DNA of 64,000 bases from Blochmannia endosymbiont of Camponotus sp. (GTDB lineage: Bacteria; Pseudomonadota; Gammaproteobacteria; Enterobacterales; Enterobacteriaceae). Location: NCBI RefSeq assembly GCF_023586085.1, contig NZ_CP097757.1, positions 496,001 to 560,000 of the forward strand. The letters are read 5' to 3'. Of this stretch, positions 41,841-53,043 are shown piece by piece. Below the pieces are notes generated by a model. That model did no database searches. It worked only from the letters and a program-made list of their open reading frames with translations, and was not told the origin of the DNA. A program made the translations under genes and the position numbers. Within the stretch, counting starts at the first letter, position 1, and every line of letters starts with the position of its first letter.

Positions 41841-43319
41841 ATGAATTTAGATCTTGTTAGCGAACAATTGCTCATACCCAATAAACTACAACATAATGAT
41901 CTTTCATATTTATTAAATATGACAGAAAAGTTTCAAGTAGACTACGCAGATCTTTATTTTCAGTCGTGTCTTCATGAAACATGGATTCTCGAAGATAGTA
42001 TTATAAAATCTGGATCTTATGCCATAAATCAAGGCGCTGGCATACGAGTAATTGCAGGGGAACAAACAGGGTTTTCTTACACCGATCAATTAAATTTAGA
42101 CGCATTAATATGTAGCATGAAAGCTGCTACCAGTATTACCAATGAACGTCATCATAATAACACCGTTATTGTTGCTCCTAATAAGGATAGATATATTCGT
42201 TCTACTCATCAATATCCTTACCCACCCATGTATTCCTATATAAGCCCATTGTCTAGTATATCTAAAGAAGAAAAAATCGAATTATTAATGAGAATAGATA
42301 AAATAGCGCGAACTACTGATTCTAGAGTACAACAAGTTAATGCTAACTTATCAGGTGTTTACGAACAAATTTTAGTAACAGCTACAGATGGTACCTTAGC
42401 CGCTGATATTCGGCCACTAGTACGTTTGTCTATATTAGTACAAGTAGAACAAAATGGAAAACGAGAACAAGGAATAAGTGGTGGTGGTGGAAGATTTGGA
42501 TACGATTTTTTTAACTCTATTATAGAGGGAGAAACGAAAGCTGACCATTGGACAAAAGACGCCGTCCGAATGGGGCTAATTAATCTTGAATCTATAGAAG
42601 CTCCAGCAGGAGTTATGACAGTAGTTTTAGGATCAGGATGGCCCGGTATTTTATTACATGAAGCAGTAGGACATGGCCTAGAAGGAGATTTTAATAGACG
42701 AGGTAGCTCTGTATTTTCTAACAAAATCGGGAACGTAGTAGCATCTGAATTATGTACGATAGTAGATGATGCAACTCTGAAAGAGTTACGCGGATCATTA
42801 ACTATTGATGATGAAGGAGTTCCTGGCCAATATAATGTTTTAATTAAAAATGGTATCCTGGTAGGATATATGCAAGACAAATTAAATGCTAAACTAATGG
42901 GATGCAATCCAACAGGAAACGGTAGACGTGAATCTTATGCTACCTTACCTATGCCTCGAATGACTAATACTTATATGCTAGCAGGGCAATCAACGCCTGA
43001 AGAAATTATTAACAGTGTAGATTACGGAATATATGCCTCTAATTTTGATGGTGGACAAGTAGATATTACATCAGGAAAATTTGTATTTTCTGCATCTGAA
43101 GCTTTTTTAATTGAAAAAGGCCATATAACAAAATCTATAAAAGGAGTTACCTTAATAGGATCAGGAATAGAAATAATGAAAAATATTTCTATGGTTGGAA
43201 ATGATTTATCCTTAGATAAAGGAGTAGGGACATGCATAAAAAACGGACAAAGTATACCAGTTGGAGTAGGTCAACCGACAATAAAATTGAATAAGATTAC
43301 TGTTGGAGGAACCAACTAG
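41841..43319 (+). CDS. tldD: Metalloprotease subunit TldD
   Basis: Catalytic half of the TldD/TldE protease, which in E. coli degrades unfolded peptides and processes microcin B17. Zinc motif HEAVGHGLE near residue 272; other conserved stretches are [85 protein letters not shown] and TLIGSG. Length 492 (E. coli 481). The start has an AGGA ribosome-binding site. The partner pmbA follows after 360 bases. Confidence 0.97.
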   Translation: MNLDLVSEQLLIPNKLQHNDLSYLLNMTEKFQVDYADLYFQSCLHETWILEDSIIKSGSYAINQGAGIRVIAGEQTGFSYTDQLNLDALICSMKAATSITNERHHNNTVIVAPNKDRYIRSTHQYPYPPMYSYISPLSSISKEEKIELLMRIDKIARTTDSRVQQVNANLSGVYEQILVTATDGTLAADIRPLVRLSILVQVEQNGKREQGISGGGGRFGYDFFNSIIEGETKADHWTKDAVRMGLINLESIEAPAGVMTVVLGSGWPGILLHEAVGHGLEGDFNRRGSSVFSNKIGNVVASELCTIVDDATLKELRGSLTIDDEGVPGQYNVLIKNGILVGYMQDKLNAKLMGCNPTGNGRRESYATLPMPRMTNTYMLAGQSTPEEIINSVDYGIYASNFDGGQVDITSGKFVFSASEAFLIEKGHITKSIKGVTLIGSGIEIMKNISMVGNDLSLDKGVGTCIKNGQSIPVGVGQPTIKLNKITVGGTN

Positions 43320-43678
43320 TTAATTTATATATGTATATTACTTAATGACTAGTAATAATTAACGAAAATAATTATGTATTATCAGATATAATTACTTTAT
43401 ATATAAATTGTGATATAAAATATGTATTTTATTTATAATCTATAATGTAAATCTATCAGACATAAAATATTATTTTTGATGTGATTAAGTTTGCTTATGT
43501 GTCTAGTTGTAACAAATAATATATTCATGTAATTTTTAATAAACATCCATAATCAATTAAAAATTTTTTGTTTTTATATAAAATAATAATGTAAAATTAT
43601 ATCAGCACTTTATATTTGTTATATAGTCTATATTCCGTAAATTATTTTAATGAAGAACTATTTCTACAGGGGAATGAT
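43320..43678. other. Spacer between tldD and pmbA
   Basis: About 360 A/T-rich bases with no recognisable gene or RNA. A GGGGA ribosome-binding site sits just before pmbA. Some frame extension upstream of the chosen pmbA start is open but lacks similarity. Confidence 0.4.
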
Positions 43679-45019
43679 ATGGATGTGATAAATGATATGA
43701 TACAACAACGTAACTTTCTAGAAAATATAGTAGATCAAGCTTTAAATGTAGCACATACATATTCAAATGAAGTAGAAATATCAATCATTAAAACCACAGG
43801 AATTACTGTTAGCACTCGTTATGCAAAACTTGAGAATGTAGAATTTAATAGTCATAACATCTTAGATATAACTATATTTCGTCAACAACGAAAAGGAACT
43901 GCTCTTTCAAGTGATTTACATGAAAAAGCAATAATCCGTGCTATTGAAGCTGCAGCAAATATTGCATGCCACACCTCCCCAGATCCATATTCTGGTATTG
44001 CTGACAAAGAATTATTAGCATTCAATTCCATGAATCTAGACCTATTTCATCCCATTAATTTAGATACTAAATTAGGAGCAGATTTAGCATCTACAGCAGA
44101 ACAAACGGCATTAAACTACGATAAACGGATTATTTCCACTGAAGGAGGAAAATTTAACAGCTATTTTACTACTAAAGTATTTGGAAATAGTCATGGTATG
44201 TTACAAAGTTATGCCAGCAGCCAACATTCTTTATGTTGTAGTGTGATTGCTTCAAGCAATGGTATTATGGAACAAAATTACGCATACACATTAAGCCGTT
44301 CATTTAATGATTTACGTTCAGCAGAATGGGTTGGACAAGAATGTGCTCAACGAGCATTAGATCATTTAAATTCAAAAAAAATTAAAACAACAGAATCTCC
44401 AGTATTGTTTTCTGCTGAAATAGCCACGAGTCTATTCCACCATTTAGCAGAGGCTATTTGCGGAAATAATGTATACCAAAAATCTACTTTTTTATTAAAT
44501 TATTTGCAAAAAGAAATTTTTCCTTCTTGGATATCGATTAAAGAATATCCACATATCCTAAAAGGATTAGGTTCTGCTCCGTTTGATAGCGAAGGAGTAC
44601 AGACATTAGATCGCACTATCGTAGAAAATGGGGTGTTAAATAGTTGGATTTTAAATAGTTATTCTGCTCGTAAAATAGGACTGAAAACCACTGGGCATGC
44701 TGATGGTATTTATAATTGGTATATTAGTTATAAAAATTTAAGTTTTATAGAATTAATAAAACACATGCATCGTGGGTTAATTGTCACTAGTATAATGGGG
44801 CAAGGAATTAATATCATTACCGGAAATTATTCACGAGGAGTATCTGGATTTTGGGTAGAAAACGGAAGTATTCAATATCCAGTAAATGAAATTACTATCG
44901 CTGGAAACTTAAAAGAAATGTTTTGTAACATTGTTGCTATTGGATGTGATACTGAAACAAGAGGGCACATTCATTCTGGGTCTGTTTTAATATCGTCCAT
45001 GAAGATAGCAGGATCTTAA
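43679..45019 (+). CDS. pmbA: TldE/PmbA protease partner subunit
   Basis: Non-catalytic partner of TldD. Homology runs throughout: KTTGITVSTRYAKLENVEFN, TSPDPYSGIADKELLAFN, TEGGKFNSYFTTKVFGNSHG, STFLLNYL, KGLGSAPFDSEGVQT, SYSARKIGLKTTGHADG, ITGNYSRGVSGFWVENG, ending MKIAGS (E. coli MKIAGQ). The longer open frame begins at 43616 without a good start; ATG 43679 has GGGGA correctly spaced and gives 446 residues (E. coli 450). It does not carry the HExxxH motif, as expected. In E. coli it is far from tldD. Confidence 0.96.
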   Translation: MDVINDMIQQRNFLENIVDQALNVAHTYSNEVEISIIKTTGITVSTRYAKLENVEFNSHNILDITIFRQQRKGTALSSDLHEKAIIRAIEAAANIACHTSPDPYSGIADKELLAFNSMNLDLFHPINLDTKLGADLASTAEQTALNYDKRIISTEGGKFNSYFTTKVFGNSHGMLQSYASSQHSLCCSVIASSNGIMEQNYAYTLSRSFNDLRSAEWVGQECAQRALDHLNSKKIKTTESPVLFSAEIATSLFHHLAEAICGNNVYQKSTFLLNYLQKEIFPSWISIKEYPHILKGLGSAPFDSEGVQTLDRTIVENGVLNSWILNSYSARKIGLKTTGHADGIYNWYISYKNLSFIELIKHMHRGLIVTSIMGQGINIITGNYSRGVSGFWVENGSIQYPVNEITIAGNLKEMFCNIVAIGCDTETRGHIHSGSVLISSMKIAGS

Positions 45020-46228
45020 AATAAATGATTAAATATACATTTTTATTATTTTTTTGAATAGATCCTATTATTAGGTGATATGTATCAACTTTTTATACTG
45101 AGCTGTCTAGTAGTTGTACACAAACAACAATAAATTACGCTTTTTTATATAATTTATATTGTACTTACATACATTTGATGATAGTTTAAACTTAAAAATA
45201 AATAATAAGTTGTAAATAATTAGTTCATAGAGTTAAATAGTAAAAAAATTTAAAGTTAACCTCAATTATACCATTTAATCAAAAGTATAAATACAAACAA
45301 AAAATAACACTACGTCAATTTAATGAACGATTACCACATCTTATTTTAAATAAGATATCTAAGTAAAGTCTTTTTAAATTAAACACCATAACTCTTCTGA
45401 AACAGAATATAGTTTTATATTTGATTACAACTAAACATGTTATAATACCACATAAAGATGAATAATACTATCAGTATTGATCTAATCACAATGAGTTATA
45501 ACATAACCATTTATGCCATCAAAATATCTATCTTTTTATTGATAAAAATGATCAAAAGAATTAAGTAATACATGACTAACACACTAAAGATATTTACTTC
45601 CTGTAGTTGTTAATCCTTTATAACGATACGTTTATATAGTATACATATTTATACATATAAAATATGTTACATCTAAAATCGTTAGGAATAAATATTATAA
45701 AAAATATTTACTCAAAATAAATGTAAATCACTTTCAAAAAATCAGTATTTCGATCTAATATATAGTGATTAAAATTAAATTTAAAACTATACTATTAGTA
45801 ATATTAATTTTTTTAAAAATAATATTCATCTTAAAATAAACAATATTTTTAATTTTACTTGTATATTCTAAAATTAAATAAAAATTACTTATTTAAAATA
45901 ATTAATAACTTAAATCAAAATATTATTAATATATTTTTAGACCATTTAATTAATTTAATAATCAATCTAAAATAGCAAATATGATAATTACTTACTATAT
46001 TACTATACCTTCGATAAAATAAACAATTATATTTAAAATTTAAAATAATTAATAATTCCATTTAAATATTAAAAATACTGAATATTTTTAAATAAAAAAA
46101 TGATTTAAAATCAAAAACTTAATTTTAAAAAATAGAATTTTAAAATCACTGAATTTTTAATAAACATTAAATAATATACCAATTTATCAATAAATAATTA
46201 TTTATTTTTCTTTTCATAATGCTCAATA
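45020..46228. other. 1.2-kb gene-free AT-rich region before lon
   Basis: Between pmbA and the lon promoter I see no gene, RNA or long repeat on either strand; open frames are short and lack codon or homology support. The last 500 bases are almost wholly A and T. It is a boundary between two blocks that are distant in E. coli, and likely a decayed gene stretch. Confidence 0.5.
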
Positions 46229-46256
46229 TTGAATATAATTGATTTTGTCCCCATAT
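46229..46256 (+). promoter_or_regulatory. Heat-shock (sigma-32) promoter of lon
   Basis: TTGAAT (46229-46234) and CCCCATAT (46249-46256) are separated by 14 bases, matching the sigma-32 consensus (CTTGAAA, CCCCATNT). As I recall it, the E. coli lon promoter has the same two boxes. In a region of nearly pure A/T, four consecutive C residues stand out strongly. The start site would be near 46263, about 80 bases before lon. Confidence 0.75.
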
Positions 46257-46343
46257 CCTTTAAATGTCTAGTTAATAAAGATAATACAACTAAATATTTA
46301 AAATGTTATAATCTGGAAAGATTTAACCAAGAGAGATAGCTCT

Positions 46344-48707
46344 ATGAATACTGAGCAACCTGAGAGCATTGAAATACCTGTATTACCTCTGCGCGATGTA
46401 GTAGTATATCCACATATGGTAATCCCGTTGTTTGTTGGCCGGGATAAATCAATTCGATGCCTTGAATCTGCTATGAATGATGATAAAAAAATTATGTTGG
46501 TAGCTCAAAAAGAAGCATCAACTGATGAACCAAGTATCAATGATCTATTTTCAGTTGGAACAATATCCATAATATTACAGATGCTAAAACTACCAGATGG
46601 AACAGTTAAAGTGTTAGTTGAAGGATTGACACGAGCTCGTATCATTGAGTTAACTGATACCGGAAACCATTTTAAGGCTGATGTTAGCTCTTTAAAACCT
46701 AAAACATTAGATGAACGTGAACAAGAAATACTAATGCGTGCTGTTATTAATCAATTCGAAGGATATCTTAAACTTAACAAAAAAATACCACCTGAAGTTT
46801 TAGTGTCGTTAAATAATATTAATAATGCAGATCGTCTTGCCGATACTATTGCTGCTCATATGCCACTAAAATTAAATAATAAACAATCAATATTAGAAAT
46901 GTCAGATATTACAGAACGACTAGAATATTTAATAGCAATGATGGAATCAGAAATTGAATTGTTGCAAGTTGAAAAACGTATTCGAAATCGTGTAAAAAAA
47001 CAAATGGAAAAAAGTCAACGTGAGTATTACTTAAATGAACAAATGAAAGCTATTCAAAAAGAACTAGGAGAACTAGACGATATCATTGATGAAAATGAAA
47101 CTCTCAAACGTAAAATAGAAACAGCTAAAATGCCTAAAGAAGCACGAGATAAAGTAGAATCAGAGTGGCAAAAATTAAAATTGATGTCTCCTATGTCAGC
47201 TGAAGCTGCTGTAGTGCGTGGATATATTGATTGGATATTATCAGTGCCATGGCATGCAAGAAGTAAAATGAAAAAAGATATACTTAAAGCTCAAGAAAGT
47301 CTAGATAAAGATCATTATGGATTAGAGCGCGTTAAGGATCGTATTTTAGAATATTTAGCAGTACAAAATAGAATAAATAAAATCAAAGGGCCTATTTTAT
47401 GTTTAGTAGGACCACCTGGAGTAGGAAAAACTTCACTTGGACAGTCTATTGCTAAAGCCACTGGACGTAAATATATACGTATGGCTTTAGGTGGTATGCG
47501 TGACGAAGCTGAAATTAGAGGCCACCGTCGTACTTACATTGGATCTATGCCTGGTAAACTTATACAAAAAATGTCTAAAGTTGGCGTAAAAAATCCGTTA
47601 TTTCTTTTAGATGAAATAGATAAAATGTCTTTAGATATGCGCGGAGATCCGGCTGCTGCTTTACTCGAGGTGTTAGATCCCGAACAAAATACTGCTTTCA
47701 ATGATCATTACTTAGAAATTGATTACGATTTATCTGACGTTATGTTTGTCGCTACTTCCAATTCAATGAATATTCCAAGTCCTTTATTAGATAGAATGGA
47801 AGTAATACGCTTATCTGGTTACACTGAAGATGAGAAATTAAATATAGCACGACAACACTTACTGACTAAACAAATAGAACGCAATGCTTTAAAACCAGAA
47901 GAATTAACTATTAAAGACGACGCTTTGATAGGAATTATTCGACATTATACACGTGAAGCTGGAGTACGTAATTTAGAACGTGAAATTTCAAAATTATGCA
48001 GAAAAACAGTTAAAATACTGTTAATGAATAAAAAAATTAAATATATAACCATTGACAAAAACAATTTAAAAAATTTCCTTGGTGTACAACGTTATGATTG
48101 CACCCGTGCAGACCTCGAAAACCGTGTTGGACAGGTAACTGGGCTGGCTTGGACTGAAGTAGGGGGCGATCTGTTAACGATTGAAACTGCTTGTGTTCCT
48201 GGAAAAGGAAAATTAACTTACACCGGTTCATTAGGTGAAGTTATGCAAGAATCTATTCAAGCTGCATTAACTGTAGTACGGTCACGTGCAGATAAACTAG
48301 GAATTAACACTGATTTTTATAATAAAAAAGATATTCATGTACATGTTCCTGAAGGAGCCACTCCAAAAGATGGACCAAGCGCAGGAATTGCTATGTGTAC
48401 TGCTTTAGTTTCTTGTTTAACAGGAAATTCCGTTAAATCTAGCGTAGCTATGACAGGAGAAATAACTTTAAGAGGACAAGTATTGCCTATCGGAGGTTTA
48501 AAAGAAAAATTACTAGCAGCGCATCGAGGAGGTATTAAAACAGTATTAATACCGTATGAAAATAAGCGAGACCTGGAAGATATGCCTGCCATTGTAGTAA
48601 ACAACTTAGATATTCATCCAGTAAAGCAAATAGATGAAGTTTTGATATTAGCACTACAAAATGCCCCATTTAATTATGAAACTACACCTAACACGTCATT
48701 AGCATGA
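46344..48707 (+). CDS. lon: ATP-dependent protease Lon
   Basis: Cytoplasmic AAA+ serine protease for misfolded and regulatory proteins. N-terminal substrate domain begins with [20 protein letters not shown]; Walker [10 protein letters not shown] near residue 354; Walker [10 protein letters not shown]; catalytic Ser in KDGPSAG near 678 and catalytic Lys in [10 protein letters not shown] near 721. Length 787 (E. coli 784). GAGAG lies eight bases upstream of the ATG. Under the sigma-32 promoter listed before it. Confidence 0.98.
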   Translation: MNTEQPESIEIPVLPLRDVVVYPHMVIPLFVGRDKSIRCLESAMNDDKKIMLVAQKEASTDEPSINDLFSVGTISIILQMLKLPDGTVKVLVEGLTRARIIELTDTGNHFKADVSSLKPKTLDEREQEILMRAVINQFEGYLKLNKKIPPEVLVSLNNINNADRLADTIAAHMPLKLNNKQSILEMSDITERLEYLIAMMESEIELLQVEKRIRNRVKKQMEKSQREYYLNEQMKAIQKELGELDDIIDENETLKRKIETAKMPKEARDKVESEWQKLKLMSPMSAEAAVVRGYIDWILSVPWHARSKMKKDILKAQESLDKDHYGLERVKDRILEYLAVQNRINKIKGPILCLVGPPGVGKTSLGQSIAKATGRKYIRMALGGMRDEAEIRGHRRTYIGSMPGKLIQKMSKVGVKNPLFLLDEIDKMSLDMRGDPAAALLEVLDPEQNTAFNDHYLEIDYDLSDVMFVATSNSMNIPSPLLDRMEVIRLSGYTEDEKLNIARQHLLTKQIERNALKPEELTIKDDALIGIIRHYTREAGVRNLEREISKLCRKTVKILLMNKKIKYITIDKNNLKNFLGVQRYDCTRADLENRVGQVTGLAWTEVGGDLLTIETACVPGKGKLTYTGSLGEVMQESIQAALTVVRSRADKLGINTDFYNKKDIHVHVPEGATPKDGPSAGIAMCTALVSCLTGNSVKSSVAMTGEITLRGQVLPIGGLKEKLLAAHRGGIKTVLIPYENKRDLEDMPAIVVNNLDIHPVKQIDEVLILALQNAPFNYETTPNTSLA

Positions 48708-49347
48708 AATATAAAATATCTTCATAAAAAACATATAAAATAAATGAAACATATACTACTCATCATAGACTGATTTATATTAATGAATTTACATAAATTA
48801 CACTATGAATTTGAGTTATTAAGATAAGATATTTATTCCTAAGATTAGGATATCACCATAGTCCTAACAAGATCTGTTGATCTTAATCACTAAATTTTTA
48901 AAAATAGCAGAATTCTATATTAATAAAACCAATATTTTAATATCAAGAACCACAATGTAACTACTTAACCATATTGCTGCCTATATATAGTATTTTATTA
49001 AAATTACATATTAAACAAGTTACATTAATTTTTAAACAAACAACAATCTTAACAGTTATCAACATGATATGCATAAAAATTATACAATATCTACATTATT
49101 AACTATCGATTAGAAAATATAATTAATAAAGATTTATAAAATTAATCAAATATTTTTATTAGAAAAAATTTTTAAAAATTATAAATATTTGCACAAATGA
49201 TACTATCTATAATAACGAAAATTAAATTTATCTCACAAAATACTTATGAACTAATTTTAATCATTCAAAATATATCACATTGAAGTATTTACAAACAAAA
49301 AATATCTTATATTTAAATGATATTAAACTTAAATGTATAATTATTTC
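48708..49347. other. AT-rich spacer between lon and ffs
   Basis: About 640 bases replacing more than twenty E. coli genes (hupB, ppiD, acrAB and others). I see no remnant. A weak hairpin near 48846-48870 (TAGGA/TCCTA) is the only structure noted. The end of this stretch holds the ffs promoter. Confidence 0.5.
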
Positions 49348-49376
49348 TTGAAAAATTTAGAATAATCACTGATAAT
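49348..49376 (+). promoter_or_regulatory. Sigma-70 promoter of ffs
   Basis: TTGAAA (49348-49353), a 17-base spacer and GATAAT (49371-49376). The -10 box ends seven bases before the first G of the 4.5S RNA (49384), the ideal distance for a start at that G. Confidence 0.75.
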
Positions 49377-49383
49377 CTCTACA

Positions 49384-49484
49384 GGGATGCTATTAAATTA
49401 TGCATAATAACTTTTGTAAAACCGGTCAGGTCTGGAAGGAAGCAGCCGTAGCAAAAATTAAAATTGCTTCTTTATTAGTATCCC
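49384..49484 (+). ncRNA. ffs: 4.5S signal recognition particle RNA
   Basis: The apical SRP domain with the GGAA tetraloop and symmetric and asymmetric loops is seen as CAGGTCTGGAAGGAAGCAGC (49427-49446), the near-universal Ffh-binding sequence (E. coli CAGGTCCGGAAGGAAGCAGC). The flanks pair into the expected long hairpin: GGGAT at 49384 with ATCCC ending at 49484, and further imperfect A/T pairs inside. About 101 nucleotides against 114 in E. coli. Located before apt and dnaX as in E. coli. Confidence 0.95.
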
Positions 49485-50365
49485 GCTACAACAGTACTTT
49501 AATATAATTGCATTAACGATATTAAAATAAAACGTAGAACAATTGTTATCATAATCGATAATATCGATGTGTTGTATTCTTATTATAATACCTATTATTA
49601 GGAGAAAATTAATTCTTATTCTAAACAAATAAATAATAAAAAATAAATGATTAAGATTTAATTTATTAAATAATGATACATTTTTACTTCTTCAAAAAAC
49701 ATTATACTACTGTAGTTTTACTTAATTAAAAATATTAAGTATACAATTTTTAATTATTAATTTAATAAAGATATAATAAATTAAAGTTACAAGAACTAAT
49801 AGTTTTTAATCCTTATAATTTATATTATAGAAATATAAATTATAAGGATTAAAAACTATTAAAATGATTAAATAATAACTAAGAACTAAAACAGTATATT
49901 TATTTATATAAATCATTAATTATATTATTTATCAAAAATATTCAAAAAATTAATTTTTAATTAATTAAATTTATACACTATCATAAATACTAATAGATTA
50001 GCTATATATTTAAATATATAGTAACAATTCTATTTCAGCTTAAAATATTTATTTAGTAAATCTATATAATTTAAAATACACACTTGAAGTTTGCTATAAA
50101 TATAAAATGAATATAAATCCACATATATCATATAAATTTATTTTACTAACAAAAATACAACTATTTGCAATTTCCAATCATCTGATCATGTAAAAATATA
50201 TATTTTATTATTTAAAAATTAGAATTTTTTAAATAAAAATTATAACTTATATAAGACATAGAATTAATACTTATAATTACAATATTATGAAGTTTAATAT
50301 ATACACAATTTCTATATAAATAGATAAATTACATTTAAATTATTTTTTATATTTTGGAATCAAAT
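49485..50365. other. AT-rich spacer between ffs and apt
   Basis: About 880 bases with no gene in any frame. The only strong structure is the perfect 30-bp inverted repeat at 49797-49861 (listed separately). The region just before apt should carry its promoter, but the A/T background makes -10 boxes indistinguishable. Confidence 0.5.
49797..49861. repeat. Perfect 30-bp inverted repeat (hairpin)
   Basis: Bases 49797-49826 are an exact reverse complement of 49832-49861, with a 5-base loop. This is the longest perfect stem I found in the window and includes a TCCTT/AAGGA segment that gives it some G/C. No gene overlaps it. It is not followed by a U-run. Possible roles are 3'-end formation or transcript protection; it may also be a recent template-switch product. 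Confidence 0.85.
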
Positions 50366-50920
50366 ATGATGCATGTTATGGATCAACAATTAGAATTAAT
50401 CAAGAAAAATATCAAATTTGTACCTAATTACCCAAAACAAGGTATTTTATTTCGCGACATAACTGAATTATTAAAAAATCCACAAGCATATTCAACAAGC
50501 ATTACCCTTCTGGCCCATCATTATAAAGACTATAAATTAACTAAAGTAGTGGGCATAGAAGCAAGAGGATTTTTATTTAGCGCTCCATTGGCTTTAATAC
50601 TGAAACTAGGTTTTATCCCTGCGCGAAAATCAGGGAAATTACCGCGCGCAACTATTAGTGAACCATATATTTTAGAATATGATAGTGGATGCCTAGAAAT
50701 ACATGCTGATTCTATTACACCAGGCGATAAAGTTTTAGTGATAGATGATTTATTAGCGACAGGCGGAACAATTGCAGCGGTAGTAAAGTTAATTAGACGA
50801 TTAGGAGGAGAAGTAAATCATGCTGGATTTATAATAGATTTGGAAAATTTAGGGGGTAAATCATTATTAAAAAAAATAGGAATAAATTCTTATAGTTTAG
50901 TAATGTTTTCTGATTGTTAA
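50366..50920 (+). CDS. apt: Adenine phosphoribosyltransferase
   Basis: Salvages adenine with PRPP to AMP. The PRPP-binding motif is [13 protein letters not shown]; other conserved stretches are [31 protein letters not shown] and [14 protein letters not shown]. The frame is open from a TTG at 50354, but a GGA ribosome-binding site is seven bases before the ATG at 50366, which gives 184 residues (E. coli 183). Alternative ATGs are at 50369 and 50378. Followed by dnaX as in E. coli. Confidence 0.96.
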   Translation: MMHVMDQQLELIKKNIKFVPNYPKQGILFRDITELLKNPQAYSTSITLLAHHYKDYKLTKVVGIEARGFLFSAPLALILKLGFIPARKSGKLPRATISEPYILEYDSGCLEIHADSITPGDKVLVIDDLLATGGTIAAVVKLIRRLGGEVNHAGFIIDLENLGGKSLLKKIGINSYSLVMFSDC

Positions 50921-50988
50921 AAATATATTTACTAAACCAATTAGATTTCATTCTTCTATTTATAATATTATTATACGAGTTATATATT

Positions 50989-53043
50989 ATGAATTATCAA
51001 GTACTTGCCCGTAAGTGGCGTCCAAAGAAATTTGCCGATATTGTAGGACAAAACCATATTATTAAAGCAATTACACATAGTTTTGCATTAAATAAAATTC
51101 ACCAAGCTTATATATTGACCGGTACAAGAGGCATAGGAAAAACTACTATTGCGCGATTGTTTGCAAAAGGATTAAATTGCGAACAAGGATTAACCTCTAA
51201 TATGTGCGGTCAATGTAATAATTGCCAAGATATCGAATCAGGCTGTTTTATTGACCTTATCGAAATAGATGCCGCATCACGTACTAAAGTAGAAGATACC
51301 AGAGAATTCTTAAATAACGTACAATACATGCCATCGCGAGGTCGTTTTAAAGTATACCTCATAGACGAAGTACATATGTTATCACGTCATAGTTTTAACG
51401 CTTTGTTAAAAACATTAGAAGAACCACCTACACATGTCAAATTTATTTTAATTACTACTGAATATCAAAAATTACCAGCAACCATATTATCCCGATGTCT
51501 ACAATTTTGCTTAAAACCGCTAAGTGACTCTCACATTATAACTCAACTAACACATATCTTTAATACAGAAAAGATAAAAATAGAATCTTCCGCTTTAGAA
51601 ACATTAGCTCACGCATCCAAAGGAAGCATGCGTGACGCACTTAGTTTAGCTGAACAAGCTATTGTATTAGGAAATAACGAAATAACCAATAATGTCATTG
51701 ATGATATGTTTGGTATATTAAATATTGAACATCCATTATCTTTAATTGAAAGCTTAATAAACGGAAGTATAGATGATGTAATGTGCCGCATTGAAAACTA
51801 TGAAATTTTAGGAATTAATTGGGATAATCTTTTAAGTGAGATGCTTACTATCTTACAAAAAATAGCCATAGGTCAATTTCTATCGAACTCTATAAAAAAA
51901 GACAACAATAACATAACACAACATATAAACCAACGTATACACAAATTAAGTAATCATATTAATCCAGAAAATGTACAATTATATTATCAAATATTTCTAT
52001 TAGGTCGCCAAGAATTACCTTATGCTCCTAACCATCGTATGAGCATAGAAATGACCATGCTACGTGCATTTGCCTTTCGCCCAGATGAGAATGTAACAAA
52101 TAAAAAACATAATAATAATATATCTTCAAATTTTATTCCTTCAAATAATAATCCTATGCTCAACACACACAATACACAATCTACCATTACTAATGATATT
52201 CATACAAAAAATGATAATCAAAATAAAAATCTATTAAATCCAGAAAACCAAAATAAAGTAGAAAATATGTTATGTTTAAATTTAAAAAAATCTAATAATA
52301 CCAATAACATCAAATCAAAATTACCAAAACCTACATCTAACACTAATAATATAGATACTACTTCTAAAATATTGGAAGCTCGTGCAAAACTATTACAATA
52401 TAAAAAAAATAATAAATCAAACATAATAGAAAAAATGTCAAACTCAACTTCAAAATCTCAAACAACAATAAAAGGAATATTAGAACGATTTGCCAATATT
52501 AATACAAACATTATAAAAAATAATTCTAATAATATTAATAAAATCAATACAGATCTATCAGATTCTTTGGAATCTAACAAGAATGATGGTGACAACAAAC
52601 ACTGTAGTAAAAATAATCAAAATATATCTAACTTCATAAAAGAAATACTCCAGCAAGCAATAAGAAACGATTCATGGACATCACAAATATATCGATTAGC
52701 ATTACCAAAAACAGCAAAAAAATTAGTTATGAATTCTTGGCAAGAAAAAATTTCTTCAAATGAAATTTGTCTACACGTTCGTTCTAATTATCAACATTTA
52801 AATTCCATAAAATTGCACAATATAATACAGGAATCCCTCAGCAATAATATTGGTATACCGATCACATTACATATAAAAAAAGATGATAATTACGATATAA
52901 AAACACCAATGGAACATATTTATATTTTATATAAAGAAAAAATATCAAAAATAAAACAAGAATTTTCCAACGATCCATATATTAAAATGATCAAAACTTT
53001 TTTTGATGCTGAAATCGACGAAAATGAGATTAAAGTAATTTAA
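50989..53043 (+). CDS. dnaX: DNA polymerase III clamp-loader subunit tau (gamma by slippage?)
   Basis: AAA+ clamp-loader ATPase and replisome organiser. MNYQVLARKWRPKKFADIVGQ is the E. coli start; 25 upstream codons of the open frame have no match. P-loop GTRGIGKTT, zinc site Cys-x8-Cys-x2-Cys-x2-Cys (LNCEQGL to NNCQ), Walker B YLIDEVHML, sensor ILSRCLQF. Domain III ends near residue 370 (RAFAFRP), then an Asn/Lys-rich linker leads to the tau domains (SWTSQIYRLALPK, ending FFDAEIDENEIKVI). Length 684 (E. coli tau 643). An A8 tract in the linker (52402-52409) is followed in the -1 frame at once by TAA; see findings. Confidence 0.97.
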   Translation: MNYQVLARKWRPKKFADIVGQNHIIKAITHSFALNKIHQAYILTGTRGIGKTTIARLFAKGLNCEQGLTSNMCGQCNNCQDIESGCFIDLIEIDAASRTKVEDTREFLNNVQYMPSRGRFKVYLIDEVHMLSRHSFNALLKTLEEPPTHVKFILITTEYQKLPATILSRCLQFCLKPLSDSHIITQLTHIFNTEKIKIESSALETLAHASKGSMRDALSLAEQAIVLGNNEITNNVIDDMFGILNIEHPLSLIESLINGSIDDVMCRIENYEILGINWDNLLSEMLTILQKIAIGQFLSNSIKKDNNNITQHINQRIHKLSNHINPENVQLYYQIFLLGRQELPYAPNHRMSIEMTMLRAFAFRPDENVTNKKHNNNISSNFIPSNNNPMLNTHNTQSTITNDIHTKNDNQNKNLLNPENQNKVENMLCLNLKKSNNTNNIKSKLPKPTSNTNNIDTTSKILEARAKLLQYKKNNKSNIIEKMSNSTSKSQTTIKGILERFANINTNIIKNNSNNINKINTDLSDSLESNKNDGDNKHCSKNNQNISNFIKEILQQAIRNDSWTSQIYRLALPKTAKKLVMNSWQEKISSNEICLHVRSNYQHLNSIKLHNIIQESLSNNIGIPITLHIKKDDNYDIKTPMEHIYILYKEKISKIKQEFSNDPYIKMIKTFFDAEIDENEIKVI

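Noticed and set aside
42359-42907. 182-codon antisense frame in tldD
   Set aside because: It is the antisense of strongly conserved TldD codons, with no start signal; the length comes from codon bias in the real gene.
52090-52293. Shorter A6 and A7 runs in dnaX as slippage sites
   Set aside because: They also lead to stops after a -1 shift, but such runs are common in this linker; only the longest (A8) is worth reporting.
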